The notes: a model not told the origin generated them from the letters alone. 64,000 nt of DNA from Ampullaceana balthica (GCA_944989445.1 CALYLW010000732.1:248001-312000); one strand, 5' to 3'. Shown: positions 1 through 11,943, numbered from the stretch's first letter. Numbers and translations: made by a program.

Positions 1-490
1 AGACGCAGATGGGATGAGAGGCAGGTGGGATGAGAGGCGGGTGGGGTGAGAGGCAGGTGGGATATAGGCAGGTGGGATGAGAGGCAGGTGGATGAGAGGC
101 GAGGCAGATGGGATGAGAGGTGAGGCAGGTGGGATGAGAGTCAGGAGGGATGAGAGGCAGGTGGGATTAGAGGCAGGTGGGGTTAAAGGCAGGTGGGATG
201 AGAGGCGAGGCAGATGGGATGAGAGGTGAGGCAGATGGGATGAGAGGCGAGGCAGGTGGGATGAGAGGCGAGGCAGATGGGATGAGAGGTGAGGCAGATG
301 GGATGAGAGGCAGGTGGGGTGAGAGGCAGATGGGATGAGAGGTGAGGCAGGTGGGATGAGAGGCGAGGCAGATGGGATGAGAGGTGAGGCAGATGGGATG
401 AGAGGCAGGTGGGATGAGAGGCAGGTGGGGTGAGAGGCAGATGGGATGAGAGGCAGGAGGGATGAGAGGCAGGAGGGATGAGAGGCAAAT
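1..490. repeat. Minisatellite, G-rich, 16-21 bp units
   Basis: Tandem variants of a unit built on GATGAGAGGCAGGTGG, alternating with a longer form containing GAGGCGAGGCAGATGG. The array is already under way at position 1, so its left edge is outside the window. Its reverse strand gives long open frames made only of repeated peptides, which I do not regard as genes. Confidence 0.9.
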
Positions 491-654
491 ATATTTAAAG
501 AAGAGTGAACTAGGTTTAAAGCAAATATGATAGGAGGCAAATAGGTTTAAAGCAGATAGGATAAGAGGCAGATATGCTGGACAGTTTGTTACTGGGCAAA
601 TATGAAGGCGGGACAAATATGGTGGGAGAAATGTTTGTGAATTCAAAGAAAGGC

Positions 655-1015
655 TGGCAGAATGTTCAGGATAAATGCACGCGGTGTCTCATAGTCGCGC
701 ACGCGCGGGATTCAAACAATGTAACGACGTCACGAGGAATGCAGCAGCCAGCCTCCCGACTCACGGGTAAAAATTCTCTCGGCCCCAAGCTCGCGCGTTG
801 GGCGAACTCCCGTGGAAAAAATAAATAAAAGGGACGAGAGGGAGAAAGGGAAAAAAATGGCCACTGGTATCGAGACTGCGTGTGTTTCGTCATCGAACGC
901 TGGTCTATGGAGTACTTCGTCGTCGGCGTGTGAGGAGGGCGTTTCGAACCGGTTGTGTTAAACAGTGTAAGGTCTCCCACCACCATCCCTCCTCCCCACA
1001 GCGTGCGTGAGTATA
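655..1015 (+). promoter_or_regulatory. CpG-rich stretch, candidate promoter or 5' exon
   Basis: This is one of the few CpG-dense stretches in the first 25 kb. It holds many CG dinucleotides, a CRE-like GACGTCAC near 726, a TATA-like AATAAATAAAAGG near 819 and GTAAGG and GTGAGT donor-like sites near 968 and 1006. It could be the promoter or 5' exon of the + strand gene starting downstream, or of an unrelated transcript. No join to the exon at 25081 could be shown, so the call is inference from composition. Confidence 0.25.
857..961 (+). CDS. Small ORF in the CpG-rich stretch, doubtful
   Basis: A 34-codon ORF begins at an ATG followed by GCC, with an A-run upstream, and ends at TAA 959-961. 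The peptide is Ser/Thr/Cys-rich with no recognised domain. It may be a first coding exon, an upstream ORF or chance. Neither donor-like site nearby gives a phase that joins the 25-kb exon convincingly. Confidence 0.12.
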   Translation: MATGIETACVSSSNAGLWSTSSSACEEGVSNRLC

Positions 1016-1684
1016 GCTAAGAGAATAGTTACCGGTAGCGGTGTATACTTGGATGTCAGGCCTCAATGAAATGGATTAGGGAGTGAAATCGTGGATTATT
1101 CTAAAAAGGATTAACTCAGTTTTCTTGTTTGGATTGGCGATGGATTAGTTTCGTCATGTGAGTATTGCAGCGGCAGTGAGCTTGGGGAAAGGGGAATAGG
1201 GGGGGGGGTTGAGATGTAGGGTTGGGGTTTAGGTGGGTGGGCGAGGGTGGGGAGTGAGTTACGGGGAGATGGTTAGGGCGTGAGTCAGGGAGCGGGTGAG
1301 TTGACATTATTGGGGGGGGGTGTGCAGTAGGGCGTCTTGGAAGAGAATATTGGGTTGAAAGAAAGGAGGCAGTTACACATGTTCACCATTCTCTAGCAGA
1401 GTTTCTACTCGTGTACAATTGTGTGTTCTCTCTAAGACTGTTAGGGTTGGTAAGGACAGGGTGAAAAGTGTGTTTGTGTGTATGTGTGTGGGGGGGGGGT
1501 AGGGCGTGTTACCAGATCACAGAGTAATGTCAAGCTACTGAGGGCGCAGGTCTGTGACACTGACTTCTATGTTCAAGTGAAATATCTGGCTATATACATA
1601 AAAAATAAGTTATAACCGTACGCGTTTTAGAGACGAAAAATGAATATTGAGAGAAAGTTTATGAGAGAGTTGTGTGTGGGAGCA
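1016..1684 (+). other. G-rich spacer without a gene
   Basis: No coding signal. Runs of 8-10 G occur near 1200, 1312 and 1490. The segment 1180-1290 has many closely spaced G-tracts on the + strand and could fold into G-quadruplexes. Confidence 0.5.
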
Positions 1685-2046
1685 AGAGAGAGAGAGAGAG
1701 AGAGTCACGTAGAGAATAATTATTATATGTAAGAGAAAGAGAAACAGAGTGCGAGAGGGGGAGAGAGAGTCAGAGAAAAACAGAGAGAGAGAGAGAGAAA
1801 GAGACAGAGAGAGCTAGAGAAAAACAAAATGAGTCAAAGAGAGAGAGAGAGTCACGTAGAAAATAATGATTTTGTGTAAGAGAAAGAGAAACGGGGTGCG
1901 AGAGGGGAGAGAGAGAGACAGAGAGAGACGGAGACAGAAAGAGACAGAGAGAGTGAGGGAAAAACAAAATGAGTCAAAGAGAGAGAGAGAGTCACGTAGA
2001 AAATAATGATTTTGTGAAAGAGAAAGAGAAACGGAGTGCGAGAGGG

Positions 2047-2110
<64 letters not shown>

Positions 2111-2345
2111 AAGGGACAGAGAGAGAGTGAGAGACAAACAAAATGAGTCAAAGAGAGAGAGAGAGTCACGTAGAAAATAATGATTTTGTGTAAGAGAAAG
2201 AGAAACGGAGTGCGATAGGGGCGAGAGACACAGAGAGAGAGACAGAGAGAGACACAGAGAGAGACAGACATAAAGAGAGAGAGAGAGAGTGAGGGAACAA
2301 CAAAATGAGTCAAAGAGAGAGAGAGAGGGAGAGAGAGAGGAGGGG
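1685..2345. repeat. GA-rich array with a longer repeated segment
   Basis: Mostly (GA)n and (GAGACA)n. A non-simple segment containing GTCACGTAGA, then AATAATGATTTTGTG, then AGAAACGGAGTGCGAGAG recurs near 1705, 1852, 1989 and 2163, giving a higher-order period of about 140-170 bp. Serine/leucine-rich open frames on the reverse strand are artefacts of the repeat. Confidence 0.85.
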
Positions 2346-2698
2346 TGAGCAAACAGAATGAGACAGAGTGTGACTAAGAGACAGTGAGAAAGGGAATCAA
2401 GAGGGAAATACTGGAGAAGAGTAGGAATACGGGAGAAACTTGAGAACCGTTGAAGTCTGACAATCTCAGCGAGTCACAGTTAAAGACTTAGTCATTGGGT
2501 GACTCTACTGAACCACTAAAGAACTGCAGTCAATGACTGTGATGTTATAACACCCCCCCCGCCCCACCTAAGACTATGTGGCCCTATGCTCACACTCACG
2601 ACTCTATTCAATGTCCTAACTTCCAACTCTATAGCAGATGGTAAATTCGAATTAAGGTTTAAAAGAATATAATTTAAGAATCACGAATACCAAATATT

Positions 2699-2915
2699 TC
2701 AGACATTTCTCCCAAAGGTCTCAGACATTTCTCCTAAAGGTCTCAGACATTTGGTATTAATTTCTCCCAAAGTTGTCAGACATTTCTCCTAAAGGTGTCA
2801 GACATTTCTCCCAAAGGTGTCAGACATTTCTCCCAAAGGTCTCAGACATGTCTCCCAAAGGTCTCAGACATGTCTCCCAAACGTCTCAGACATGTCTCCC
2901 AAACGTCTCAGATGG
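2699..2915. repeat. 22-bp minisatellite
   Basis: About ten units of TCTCAGACATTTCTCCCAAAGG-type sequence. The downstream units carry ACATGTCTCCC instead of ACATTTCTCCC, so the variants are ordered along the array. Confidence 0.9.
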
Positions 2916-4200
2916 GTTAACTCATCAGTTTGAAACTGTCCTTATAGCACAAGTTGAATTAAAAATTTGGAAGTAATGTAAAAAGATTTTTAAAAAATGT
3001 TTTTCCACACTTAAAATTATTCAAACGCACGCTTGTGCAATTACGTATTGAATATAATTTGTTCCGTGTACGCCCAGAAGACAGAGTTTATATTTTTAGA
3101 ATCCTTATCAGTTGGCGTCATCTGTTTACATGGTTGAGTGTCTCTCATCTCCATGGAAACGCTGTCAACAATATAACTATTTTTTTAAAGAAAAAAAAAT
3201 ATGAGAAAGAACAACTGTATACTTAATTATTATGTTTTAGTTTAGCGATAAATAACGCTCTACAGTCCACACTCATCTATCTGATTGATTCTCTTATTTA
3301 AACTCAAGTTTTATTACAAATATTTACATGAATGACCGAATCCATTCCATTGTTAGGACTGTAAATGAAGGGAAAAAGGGGAGGAAGACTCAACCTATAC
3401 CATTAACATCACAGCATGGCGTAACACAAACAAAACTAATAACTCCTTAAAACTAAAATATTTGTGGGGTGGGTTAGGTGGCTGCGTTCCTCCCATACAT
3501 CCACCCTCCTCTCCCTTCCCCACTCTTTCCCCAGAAATGCTTCATTTTAAATTTCCAACCGTATTAGCGGCTTACCCCCCCCCCACACACACACACCATT
3601 TTACTTTTTTTCTCCACACACACACACGTGCCAAACTTTTCCCAGCTGTTAAACACACGCCAGTCAAATGACGTGTCTCCTCTATTTGATGTGTGTGACG
3701 TATAAAGGTTGAACTTTTTATTTAACCCAAATATTTAAAAAAAAATAATTATTATTAGACCTATTAGCCAGGCAGTGGTGGCTGTGGGGCGTGAACTTCC
3801 GGTCAAATAAAATTTACATAAACAAAAAGGCATCCATTTAAGAAACTGTAATGATAAGGTCACTTGATATTTATTTGGCGCCCTTATGGAGCACTTCGTT
3901 CGTTACCTTCATACTTACATCACATACACAGTATATAGTTATTGTTGTTTATGGTTCGCTTACCTCATGTTTATGATAAGTTGATGAATGACAACACTGA
4001 GTGAAACTTACAGCTAGAACCATTACATTTGAAAATGTTGGACTTTTATTAAAAGTTCTCGAAAGTTTCGTCCACGCCTCAGAACTCACGGCTAAAGATA
4101 CAAAACTGTGAATGTATTTGTTACCATTTAAGTTGGTTCTTTGAGCTTAAATCAGGACCGGACCAATCTTGTGTGTGATTAGAGATTCAAAGTATCTGAG
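2916..4200. other. AT-rich spacer
   Basis: No gene or recognised element. It contains short C-tracts and (AC)n runs near 3575-3630 and several poly-A and poly-T tracts. Confidence 0.5.
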
Positions 4201-5220
4201 GTTTTTGTATTCGCTTATGTCTATCTATTCTTTGATGTCTATCTATTCACTGATGTTTATTTATTCCCTGAAGTCTATACACACCGAGGTGTAAATGTGT
4301 CCATGATTAATATGCATTTCCTGAAGTTTAAATCTTTCCCTGATGTCTGCCTTCCTTTATGACTTTGCCTTCCCTGATGTCTGCCTTCCCTGATGTCTGC
4401 CTTCCCTGATGTCTGCCTTCCCTGATGTCTTTGCCTTCCCTGATGTCTATACCTTCCCTCATTTATATGCCTTCCCTGATGTCTATGCCTTCCCTGATGT
4501 CTATGCCTTCCCTGATGTCTATGATTTCCCTGATATCTTTGTCTTCCCTGATGTCAATGCTTTCCGTGATGTCTTTGCCTTCCCTAATTTATATGCCTTC
4601 CCTGATGTCTATGCTTTCCCTGATGTCTTTGCCTTCCCTGGTGTCTGCCTTCCCAGATGTCTATGCTTTCCCTGATGTCTTTGCCTTCCCTGGTGTCTGC
4701 CTTCCCAGATGTCTTTGCCTTCCCTTATATCTGCCTTCCCTGATGTCTATGATTTCCCTGATGTCTTTGCCTTCCCTGGTGTCTGCCTTCCCAGATGTCT
4801 ATGCTTTCCCTGATGTCTTTGCCTTCCCTGGTGTCTGCCTTCCCAGATGTCTATGCTTTCCCTGATGTCTTTGCCTTCCCTGGTGTCTGCCTTCCCTGAT
4901 GTCTTTGCCTTCCCTGGTGTCTGCCTTCCCAGATGTCTTTGCCTTCCCTGATATCTGCCTTCCCTGATGTCTATGCCTTCCCTGATGTCAATGCCTTCCC
5001 TGATGTCTATGATTTCCCTGATATCTTTGTCTGTCTATGCCTTCCCTTATGTCTTTGCCTTCCCTGTTGTCTTTGCTTTCCCTGATGTCTATGCTTTCCC
5101 TGATATCTTTTCCTTCCCTGATGTCTGTCTTCCTGGTTTGCCTTAATTTCTTCCCTGATGTCAATTCTTTCCGTGATGCCTATGTATTCACTGATATCCT
5201 TGTCTTCCCTATGTATATGC
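4200..5220. repeat. 18-bp minisatellite, about 1 kb
   Basis: More than 50 units of ATGTCTATGCCTTCCCTG with frequent variants (CTTTGCC, CTGCC, GGTGTC). The unit is six codons, so frames stay open and give a repeated Phe-Pro-Asp-Val peptide. A single-unit sub-block (TGGTGTCTGCCTTCCCAG) recurs near 4640, 4690, 4780, 4830 and 4880, suggesting local multi-unit duplications. Confidence 0.92.
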
Positions 5221-5611
5221 CAGCTTGTAACCTGCAACCATTAAAGTACTTAATTATACCCCAGCAAGGCGGAATAACGAACTCAAATCGCCTACTTAAT
5301 GTAGTCGCTCAGTTCACTTTGTTTTACGACCACAAATTACTACAACACGCGTGTAAGGAGCAGTTGGGGCTGGGGAGATGGAGGGATGACACTGTGGACC
5401 TAATCGATAATCGGGTCACGTTCAATCTGTTGATCAGCGGTTCTCGGAGTGAGGAGTGGTGGACCTACCTTGATCTACGTGTTGATTTAGCTCCCCTTGT
5501 TGGAGGAGTTCTGGACTTCAAACCGAAATGATAATCTGTATGAAAGGCATCTAAGTGGACGTAGACTTATGGGTATTCCCAATGGCGAACCGATAATCGT
5601 GGCGAGACAAG
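5221..5611 (+). other. Unique spacer with a short open frame
   Basis: An open frame runs out of the minisatellite through about 100 non-repeat codons to a TGA near 5531. The peptide matches no family I recognise and its start lies in the repeat, so I do not call a gene. Confidence 0.3.
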
Positions 5612-5754
5612 CAATGTTCCCTCTAAGGTTTGTTGGTCCGTGCGCAAATTTAAAAAAAAATAATTAAAAAAAACGTATGTGCAAAGTTGCTCAGCAACCA
5701 TTTTTGTGTGCAGTATTGCACATTTCAGTATTGTGCAGCTTAAGGAGAACCTTG
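5612..5754 (+). mobile_element. hAT-like MITE, family with CAATGTTCCC ends
   Basis: The left end is CAATGTTCCCTCTAAGG and the right end is a worn GCTTAAGGAGAACCTTG, which are terminal inverted repeats. Flanks GAGACAAG and GAGACAGC match at 6 of 8 positions, as expected for a decayed 8-bp hAT target duplication. Related copies lie at 19203, 39319, 43296 and 51039. No coding capacity. Confidence 0.65.
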
Positions 5755-5777
5755 GAGACAGCCGTCAGTGGTTGGTG

Positions 5778-6085
5778 CAGGTTTCGGGGAAACCATGGCT
5801 CGCGAGCCAGATGTGGCTCTTTCGATGGCTGCATCTAGCTCTCAGAAAAATGTTCGATTATATAAAAAAAACACACGTTTATTCAGACTCTTTTGAACTA
5901 TAAATTAATTTCATATAAAAAGAATTCAGAGACATAGTTATTATACTTTCAGTGTTAAAGCTACACAAAATGCACACATTTACTGTAATTTTTAGTTTTA
6001 AACATAATGTATGGCTCTCACAGAATTACTTTTCAAAATATGTGGTGTTTATGGCTCTCTCAGTTAAAAAGTTTCCCGACCCCTG
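5778..6085. mobile_element. hAT non-autonomous element
   Basis: The ends are CAGGTTTCGGGGAAACC and AGTTTCCCGACCCCTG, imperfect inverted repeats of hAT type. They are flanked by GGTTGGTG and GGTTAGTG (7 of 8). The interior has repeated ATGGCTCTC motifs near both ends. It abuts the preceding MITE within 25 bp. Confidence 0.75.
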
Positions 6086-7200
6086 GGTTAGTGGATTAAA
6101 GTGTGGTTTTAAATAATGTCAGGATGCCCCGGAACTCTTCTTTTACCATAGCTCTTAGATCCTTGTTGTGTACGCCTCTCGTGTGTTAGATCTTCTCTAT
6201 CTTCCCGTCCTTATTAACATCTTGACGAAATGGTGATAACACATTCGCAAATAAGCCATATTCATATCACCTTTTTGAAATTAATTATTCAAAACTGATA
6301 AAAAAAACTAAAGCAGGAAGACGGCGTCAAAACCGGAAATAGAATTTATTGAGTTAAACATAAAATGCTTTTTTTTAAAAAAAAATAATACTATTTTTTG
6401 TTCTAAAACTCAAAACTGTTTAAAAACTAAAGGAAGGAAACAGCGTGAAACACAAAAATGTGATCAGTAGTTTTGATGAAACAAAACATAATCTAATACT
6501 GAACACACAATTTTTGGACAAAAACAACGCATAGAGGTGAAAACTAAACACAAGAAATTTATATGTCAACAGTGCACACACCACACACAAACGAAATTCT
6601 TACACACACAAAAAAAGTAAATACAACTGTCGCACTGCTTAAAAATAGCTGAGGATTTTTGTGTTTAAACAGAGCTTTCGCGACATAACAATGGATGTGG
6701 CGACATTGGACGAACAGATGGCGAGGGCAAGATTGAATACATATTTTTTTTTCTGTCAACCTCGGCCGGCCCACCGTCATAAAGTGTACGCGAAGGTCGT
6801 AGGTCAAGGTAGACCGGTTAGGACAACAGCCGGTCTCAAAATTAATATTGTCTTTCACTGAGCGCGCGTGTTTTATGTTGACAATTGCGTTAGATGGAGA
6901 TTGATCTAGTGTTTTTACACAAAGCCCATTGTCTTTAACTGCTGGCTCATTTGAGTCTGTGAAAATACCAAACAAAACAAATTATCTCTCTTTGGTCTTT
7001 AGATAATGGATAGGGGACTTGAATGTGACGGGGCGTGTTTACTAAATGGTGGCTTTAAATAACATTTAAGAATTAGAGTGGAATGTAGTCTTTTATGTTG
7101 TTATGATTCAAGTGTTTGTTGGTCAACTGTGGCCGGGTGGGGCACATAGCAACAATAAAAACAAACATTTTAAAAATATTTTTCTTCACGTGTATATTTT
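6086..7200. other. Spacer without a recognised gene
   Basis: AT-rich, with one 138-codon reverse-strand open frame at 6559-6975 that has no domain, a low-complexity C-terminus and no splice context. I see nothing else. Confidence 0.4.
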
Positions 7201-7204
7201 CTTA

Positions 7205-7221
7205 CACGCAGAAAGAGAGAG

Positions 7222-7283
<62 letters not shown>

Positions 7284-7395
7284 GGAGGATAGAGAAGAGA
7301 GAGAGACAGAGACATAGAGAGACAGAGATCGCGACAGAGAGAGAGAGAGAGAGAGAAATAGAGAGACATAGACACAGAGAGAGAGTGGGGGGGGG
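7205..7395. repeat. GA/CA microsatellite tract
   Basis: Compound (GA)n, (GT)n and (GACA)n tract ending in a G-run at about 7386-7397. Confidence 0.9.
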
Positions 7396-7799
7396 GAATA
7401 AATTGGCATAGAGATACGACAGTGGGTGGAAGCGAGAGCAAAAAAGGCAAAAAAGATCAAAGGGCAGTAACCGGCTGTTCTAAGATTAAATGGGGAAACA
7501 CTAATGTCCAAACCTTGTCTTAAGTCATCCTTGTGTTATAATTAGCATGGAATAACTCAAGCCATTCCTCTGATGAGGTAGAAATGTTAAAATAGAGACA
7601 AATAATCCCGATCAAAGCTGCTCTTCTTACAAATGATATCGACCAACATGAAACAATTTGTCTTTAACAATAGAACCACGGTACGCGACGCCCAATAGAC
7701 GTTGTTTGCTTTGGCTGTGTGAGTCCTATCCAAGACAGAAACGAAGGGCTTTAAAGACATGATCTCACGCTTTGAAGAATAACTCTCAGATAAAGGGGT

Positions 7800-8060
7800 A
7801 AAAACAACTTTTCTCATTCCGTATGCAAGAACAAACCCATACGAATTCTCGTTCTTCCCGTCTGGAATTCGGACGTATCATGGGTTGCCTGATCAAACTA
7901 GGAAATCCAACACTCTATCAACATGTAAAACTCTAATAAAAATGCCGGACTATACAGAAATCAGGGATAAGCATAGGACGTAAAAATCATCGGTACTGAA
8001 GGAGTACGTATCTGTAATAGATAAGATCAGATACAATCAGAATGGGGTATAGAAACCAAA
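7800..8060 (+). pseudogene. LINE ORF2 C-terminal relic and 3' UTR
   Basis: One + frame near 7820-7890 reads NPYEFSFFPSGIRTYHGLP. This is the Ser-Phe-Phe-Pro...Ile-Arg...Leu-Pro signature near the C-terminus of Jockey/CR1-type non-LTR reverse transcriptases. Downstream sequence resembles the tail after a second copy at 17640. Frames are broken and only the extreme 3' end remains. Confidence 0.55.
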
Positions 8061-8965
8061 TGTTTATGCAATAAGAGAAAGAAACAGCAACTATGAGTTA
8101 AGATTCTCTGTCAATAAGTTTATACGTAACGAGGATGACAAGTGCTATGCAGTCAACGCTTGTCGAGTGCCCACGTCATTTGATCAAGTGTCCTCCCTCG
8201 TGAGTTCACACGGCCTCAAGTTGTCTGCCCTAATAAACAGTGATTGGACAGATTCCGTGTTCGCTAATGAGAAATGATTGTGTTATCGGAGTTTTACTTC
8301 AAGCCTCCAGTGCTTAAATGTAATGCGAGACTATATGTCATAACATGATACCAGATAATATGACCCGATGTCACCCTGGTTATAGTGGAAGAAAATTGTG
8401 GCATCTCTGAACGAATTTTAATTTAATTATTGCAACTTTTTTTTTAACTTGCCACTAATCTCTGAACTGTTAGAGTTTTGTTATCTCTCAAGACTGAAAA
8501 CGCCAAATCTCATTTCGTTATGTTACTGGTTCTGGACAAGATATTAGTAAAAATAATATTTTTCAGCGTCGATCCGTAGAAGTTACAAAGCGCTTTGAAA
8601 AAAAATGTTATCATAGTAAAGTTGAAACCCAGAGTTGGTCTTCACTACGTCCACTAAATGGACTCACGTTGATGAAGAGTTAAAACAAAGACCTGTTCAG
8701 ATAAGTCCAAAGTGAATTGTATATTTCATTTAAAAAAACTTAATAGAATCTTTCACACTTCCCACGTGGATGTTCTATTAATAGATCTCTACCCTTAATG
8801 ACAAAGGCTATTCTCAAAAAAAAGATAATAATATGTTTAAAGAATATTTTCTTACCCTAACCTAACAGTCTTCTTTCACTTTGTTTTTTTGTAGTTGTTT
8901 TTTTTAACATGATCGATATCATTAATGTTATACCCCGAGTGGGAAGACAGTGGGGCTCCAGAACT
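8061..8965. other. Spacer without a recognised feature
   Basis: AT-rich with no long open frame, no clear repeat ends and no RNA gene seen. Confidence 0.5.
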
Positions 8966-8969
8966 TGAT

Positions 8970-9040
8970 ATAACAGAACATGTTCTCAGGTGCTAACAGA
9001 ACATGTTCTCAAGTGTTAACAGAACATCTTCTCACCTGCC
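8970..9040. repeat. Short direct repeats with GAACATGTTC
   Basis: Three copies of a roughly 24-bp unit containing AACAGAACATGTTCTCA. GAACATGTTC is a perfect 10-bp palindrome. A related GTGCTAACA core recurs at 9938-10005 on the far side of the next array. Confidence 0.7.
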
Positions 9041-9318
9041 TCACCCGCTTCCTTATCAGATTTCAAGACAGAGAAACGTGGCGTACCTCATACCACTCAT
9101 GTGATAGTGTAGGCGAGACGGTGGAGAGAGGGAGACCGGAAGTGACCAGATGGTCCATGTCATGAACGTGAAAACTGGGCGAGAACATGCCTGTTAGGAA
9201 GGTGAAAAATTGCATTTTAGACGTGCCTGTTGGCCAGTATTTAAAAAAAAGTTATATTCATTTTTTATAATGGGTTAAACTATGCTCTACTTGTAATTGT
9301 AAAGTTTAAAGAGATTTC

Positions 9319-9860
9319 GTTGAACCAGGGAAAGTGCGTTGTACCAGGGAAGTTGTGTTGTACCAGGGAAGTTGTGTTGTACCAGAGAATTTTTGTTGTA
9401 CCAGGGAAGTTGCGTTGTACCAGGGAAGTTGCGTTGTACCAGAAAAAGTGCGTTGTACCAGGGAAGTTGTGTTGTACCAGGGAAGTTGTGTTGTACCAGA
9501 GAATTTTTGTTGTACCAGGGAAGTTGCGTTGTACCAGGGAAGTTGCGTTGTACCAGAAAAAGTGCGTTGTACCAGGGAAGTTGTGTTGTACCAGGGAAGT
9601 TGTGTTGTACCAGAGAATTTTTGTTGTACCAGGGAAGTTGCGTTGTACCAGGGAAGTTGCGTTGTACCAGAAAAAGTGCGTTGTACCAGGGAAGTTGTGT
9701 TGTACCAGGGAAGTTGTGTTGTACCAGAGAATTTTTGTTGTACCAGGGAAGTTGCGTTGTACCAGGGAAGTTGCGTTGTACCAGGGAAGTTGCGTTGTAC
9801 CAGGGAAGTTGCGTTGTACCAGGGAAGTTGCGTTGTACCAGATAATGTTGTGTTGTACCC
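9319..9860. repeat. 19-bp minisatellite with 114-bp higher-order unit
   Basis: The monomer is GTTGTACCAGGGAAGTTGC. Six monomers with fixed variants (one with AGAGAATTTTT, one with AGAAAAAGTGC) form a 114-bp block repeated four times; block starts fall at 9319, 9433, 9547 and 9661. Five near-identical plain monomers follow. Because 114 is a multiple of three, all three + frames stay open, which is not evidence of coding. Confidence 0.95.
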
Positions 9861-9937
9861 CTCTCTCTCTCTCTCTTTTCTCTTTCTCTCTCTGAAATCT
9901 TCTATCTCTCTTTATAAGTAAAAACCTTTGTTTATTT

Positions 9938-10005
9938 TAAGTGCTAACAAACTATGTGTTAAGTGCTAACAAACCGTATTTTAAGTGCTAACAAACCATA
10001 TTTTT
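9938..10005. repeat. Short direct repeats, AAGTGCTAACAAAC
   Basis: Three imperfect copies of a roughly 24-bp unit containing AAGTGCTAACAAAC. Confidence 0.7.
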
Positions 10006-11300
10006 AAAAAATCCCATACCGCCAATCCTTACGCCGTTAACCACTAATTCTCATCTCTTATTTTTATCTCACCCCATCTTAAGACTGCACTCACACGCCC
10101 AGGCCCCTAGAATGTAAACAAACACAACTTCCAAAGGAAGGTGACCACATGTCTGCGGGCATGTGGGGAGACCACCGCCTCACCTTGACATTTCCGCGTT
10201 TAAGAGCCCCTTCCCTCCACCCCTCACCCCCGTGCGGTCAACGCAAGTAGTTCGATTAAGGTCAAATTTTAAGATTCAAATAAATCATTGATGACGTCCA
10301 GCCCTAGCTCAGCGCTGTTGGTTACTGCTGACCTGGATGCCGGACGAGTCCCCGTATCCCAATTTATTTACCATTACTTGGCTCTTAATGAATACCTTAC
10401 TAGCTTTTAACAGTGAAAGTAAATACGAGGTAATGAAACAAGGAACAAGGAATAAATAAGTCAAGTCAAAATCATCATAATTATTGCTTTTGGTAATGAG
10501 TAGATTCAAATTCATACATAATCGACTTTCACTTGCAAGAGTCGTAACATGGCAACACCTTTAGTGTAATTTGTGTTATAATGATTCTCCATCATTGCAG
10601 CAAACAAATGTAACTTCAGAAACAATCAGGATTCTTTGACACTCATTACCCGTTGACATTCCTTGATCACTCACCACTCCCTCGCCTCTTGTCACTCTTG
10701 ATCCGTTTACTCCATGACTCTCTGACTCTGATACACCTGGCCCCTTTACACTATCGACACCCCTTGCCCGTTGACGCCCATGGCCTGTGGACGCCCCTAG
10801 CACGTTGACACCCTGTCCATTGAACGCCCCTGGTCCGTTGACGCACCTGGCCCGTTGACGCCCCTGCCCCTTTGACACTATCTGGGCATGTTCCCATGAC
10901 ACAATTCGCCAATAAAACATCTCCTGAGCTCCATCTGCTAATCCCTGAGTCTTTGGTCAACTAAGAACTAAAAAATCCCGTGGTCGAGTCCTACACGACT
11001 ATTAGCATACACAGAGATGGACATTGCTGATTAGGAATAAATTATTCATTCCTTGCTCGAGTTCTCAACATTTCGCTAAACCCTGATAATACTTTTTTCC
11101 CGTTTCTATAATCTTTAGACATTACAACAGGGAGTCTCAATTTTTGTCTGAAAACACACAAAGCTTCTTTCTGGCTGAATCATTGAAAACCCTGAATTAT
11201 CTCAACGTATCCAAAGAAGAATTGAAACAAAACAAGCAAAATAAAAACATCACAGAACATATGGTAAAACTCAATAAGGGAAAATATCATTATTAGAAAC
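10006..11300. other. Spacer with a degenerate 18-bp repeat
   Basis: No gene. 10640-10880 holds a worn tandem repeat around GTTGACGCCCCTGGCCC. The remainder is unique-looking AT-rich sequence. Confidence 0.5.
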
Positions 11301-11304
11301 GTAA

Positions 11305-11475
11305 AATGTTGTGTACTAATCATGTTCGTACTGGCATCAGTTTAAATTGTTGTGTACTAATTGTGTTCTTTCTGGCATCAGTTATATATTGTTGTGTACT
11401 AATTGTGTTCTTTCTGACATCAGTTATATATTGTTGTGTACTAACTGTGTTCTCACTGGCATCAGTTATATAGCA
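11305..11475. repeat. 42-bp tandem repeat, four copies
   Basis: Units begin TTGTTGTGTACTAATTGTG and continue to CTGGCATCAGTTATATA. The first and last copies are more diverged. Confidence 0.85.
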
Positions 11476-11759
11476 TTCTACGTCTCTGGGTTGAACCAAA
11501 ATTGATACAAAGTGCTCCTTCCTCAATCCACTGCAAAGACTAGGGACTATTGAAAAGTCACGTTTTGAGGCTGCTATGTTTTAGAAAAGATAACAGAATG
11601 GATGACGTCATAAGGCAAACGTCTTTAAATCGATACCCCTTCCTGTGCTAAGGTTCAGAATATTTCAGAAGGTCTCAGGTTGTTAGTTTTAAAAAATGAT
11701 GGTATCTGTTTGACAAACACTGTTATCGTTGGTACTTAGCTCTTATAAAATAGTCTATA

Positions 11760-11940
11760 ACCACAGTGAGGAGATTTAGTGAGAGTTAGTGAGAGAAAAT
11801 GGAGTGAAAGGGGCAAGGAAAGAGAGAGAGATTGTGGGATAGAAAAGGGAATGGAAGAGGCGAGAAAAAAAGAGAGAGGGAGAGAAAAGCGAGTGGAAGA
11901 GGCGAGGTAAAAGAGAGAGAGAGTGGAGGGGGAAATATTA
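11760..11940. repeat. Purine-rich GA tract
   Basis: Degenerate (GAGA)n with interspersed GAGTGGAAGAGGCGAG segments. Confidence 0.7.
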
Positions 11941-11943
11941 AAT

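Noticed and set aside
4409..4865. Long open frames in the 18-bp array (Phe-Pro-Asp-Val type repeats)
   Set aside because: The unit is a multiple of three without stops, so open frames follow automatically. No start context, domain or exon structure.
6559..6975. 138-codon reverse frame
   Set aside because: No recognisable domain, low-complexity end, no splice sites of quality and no neighbouring coding sequence.
9320..9921. Three overlapping 170-195 codon frames
   Set aside because: All three frames are open because the 114-bp higher-order unit divides by three. A real gene would use one frame.
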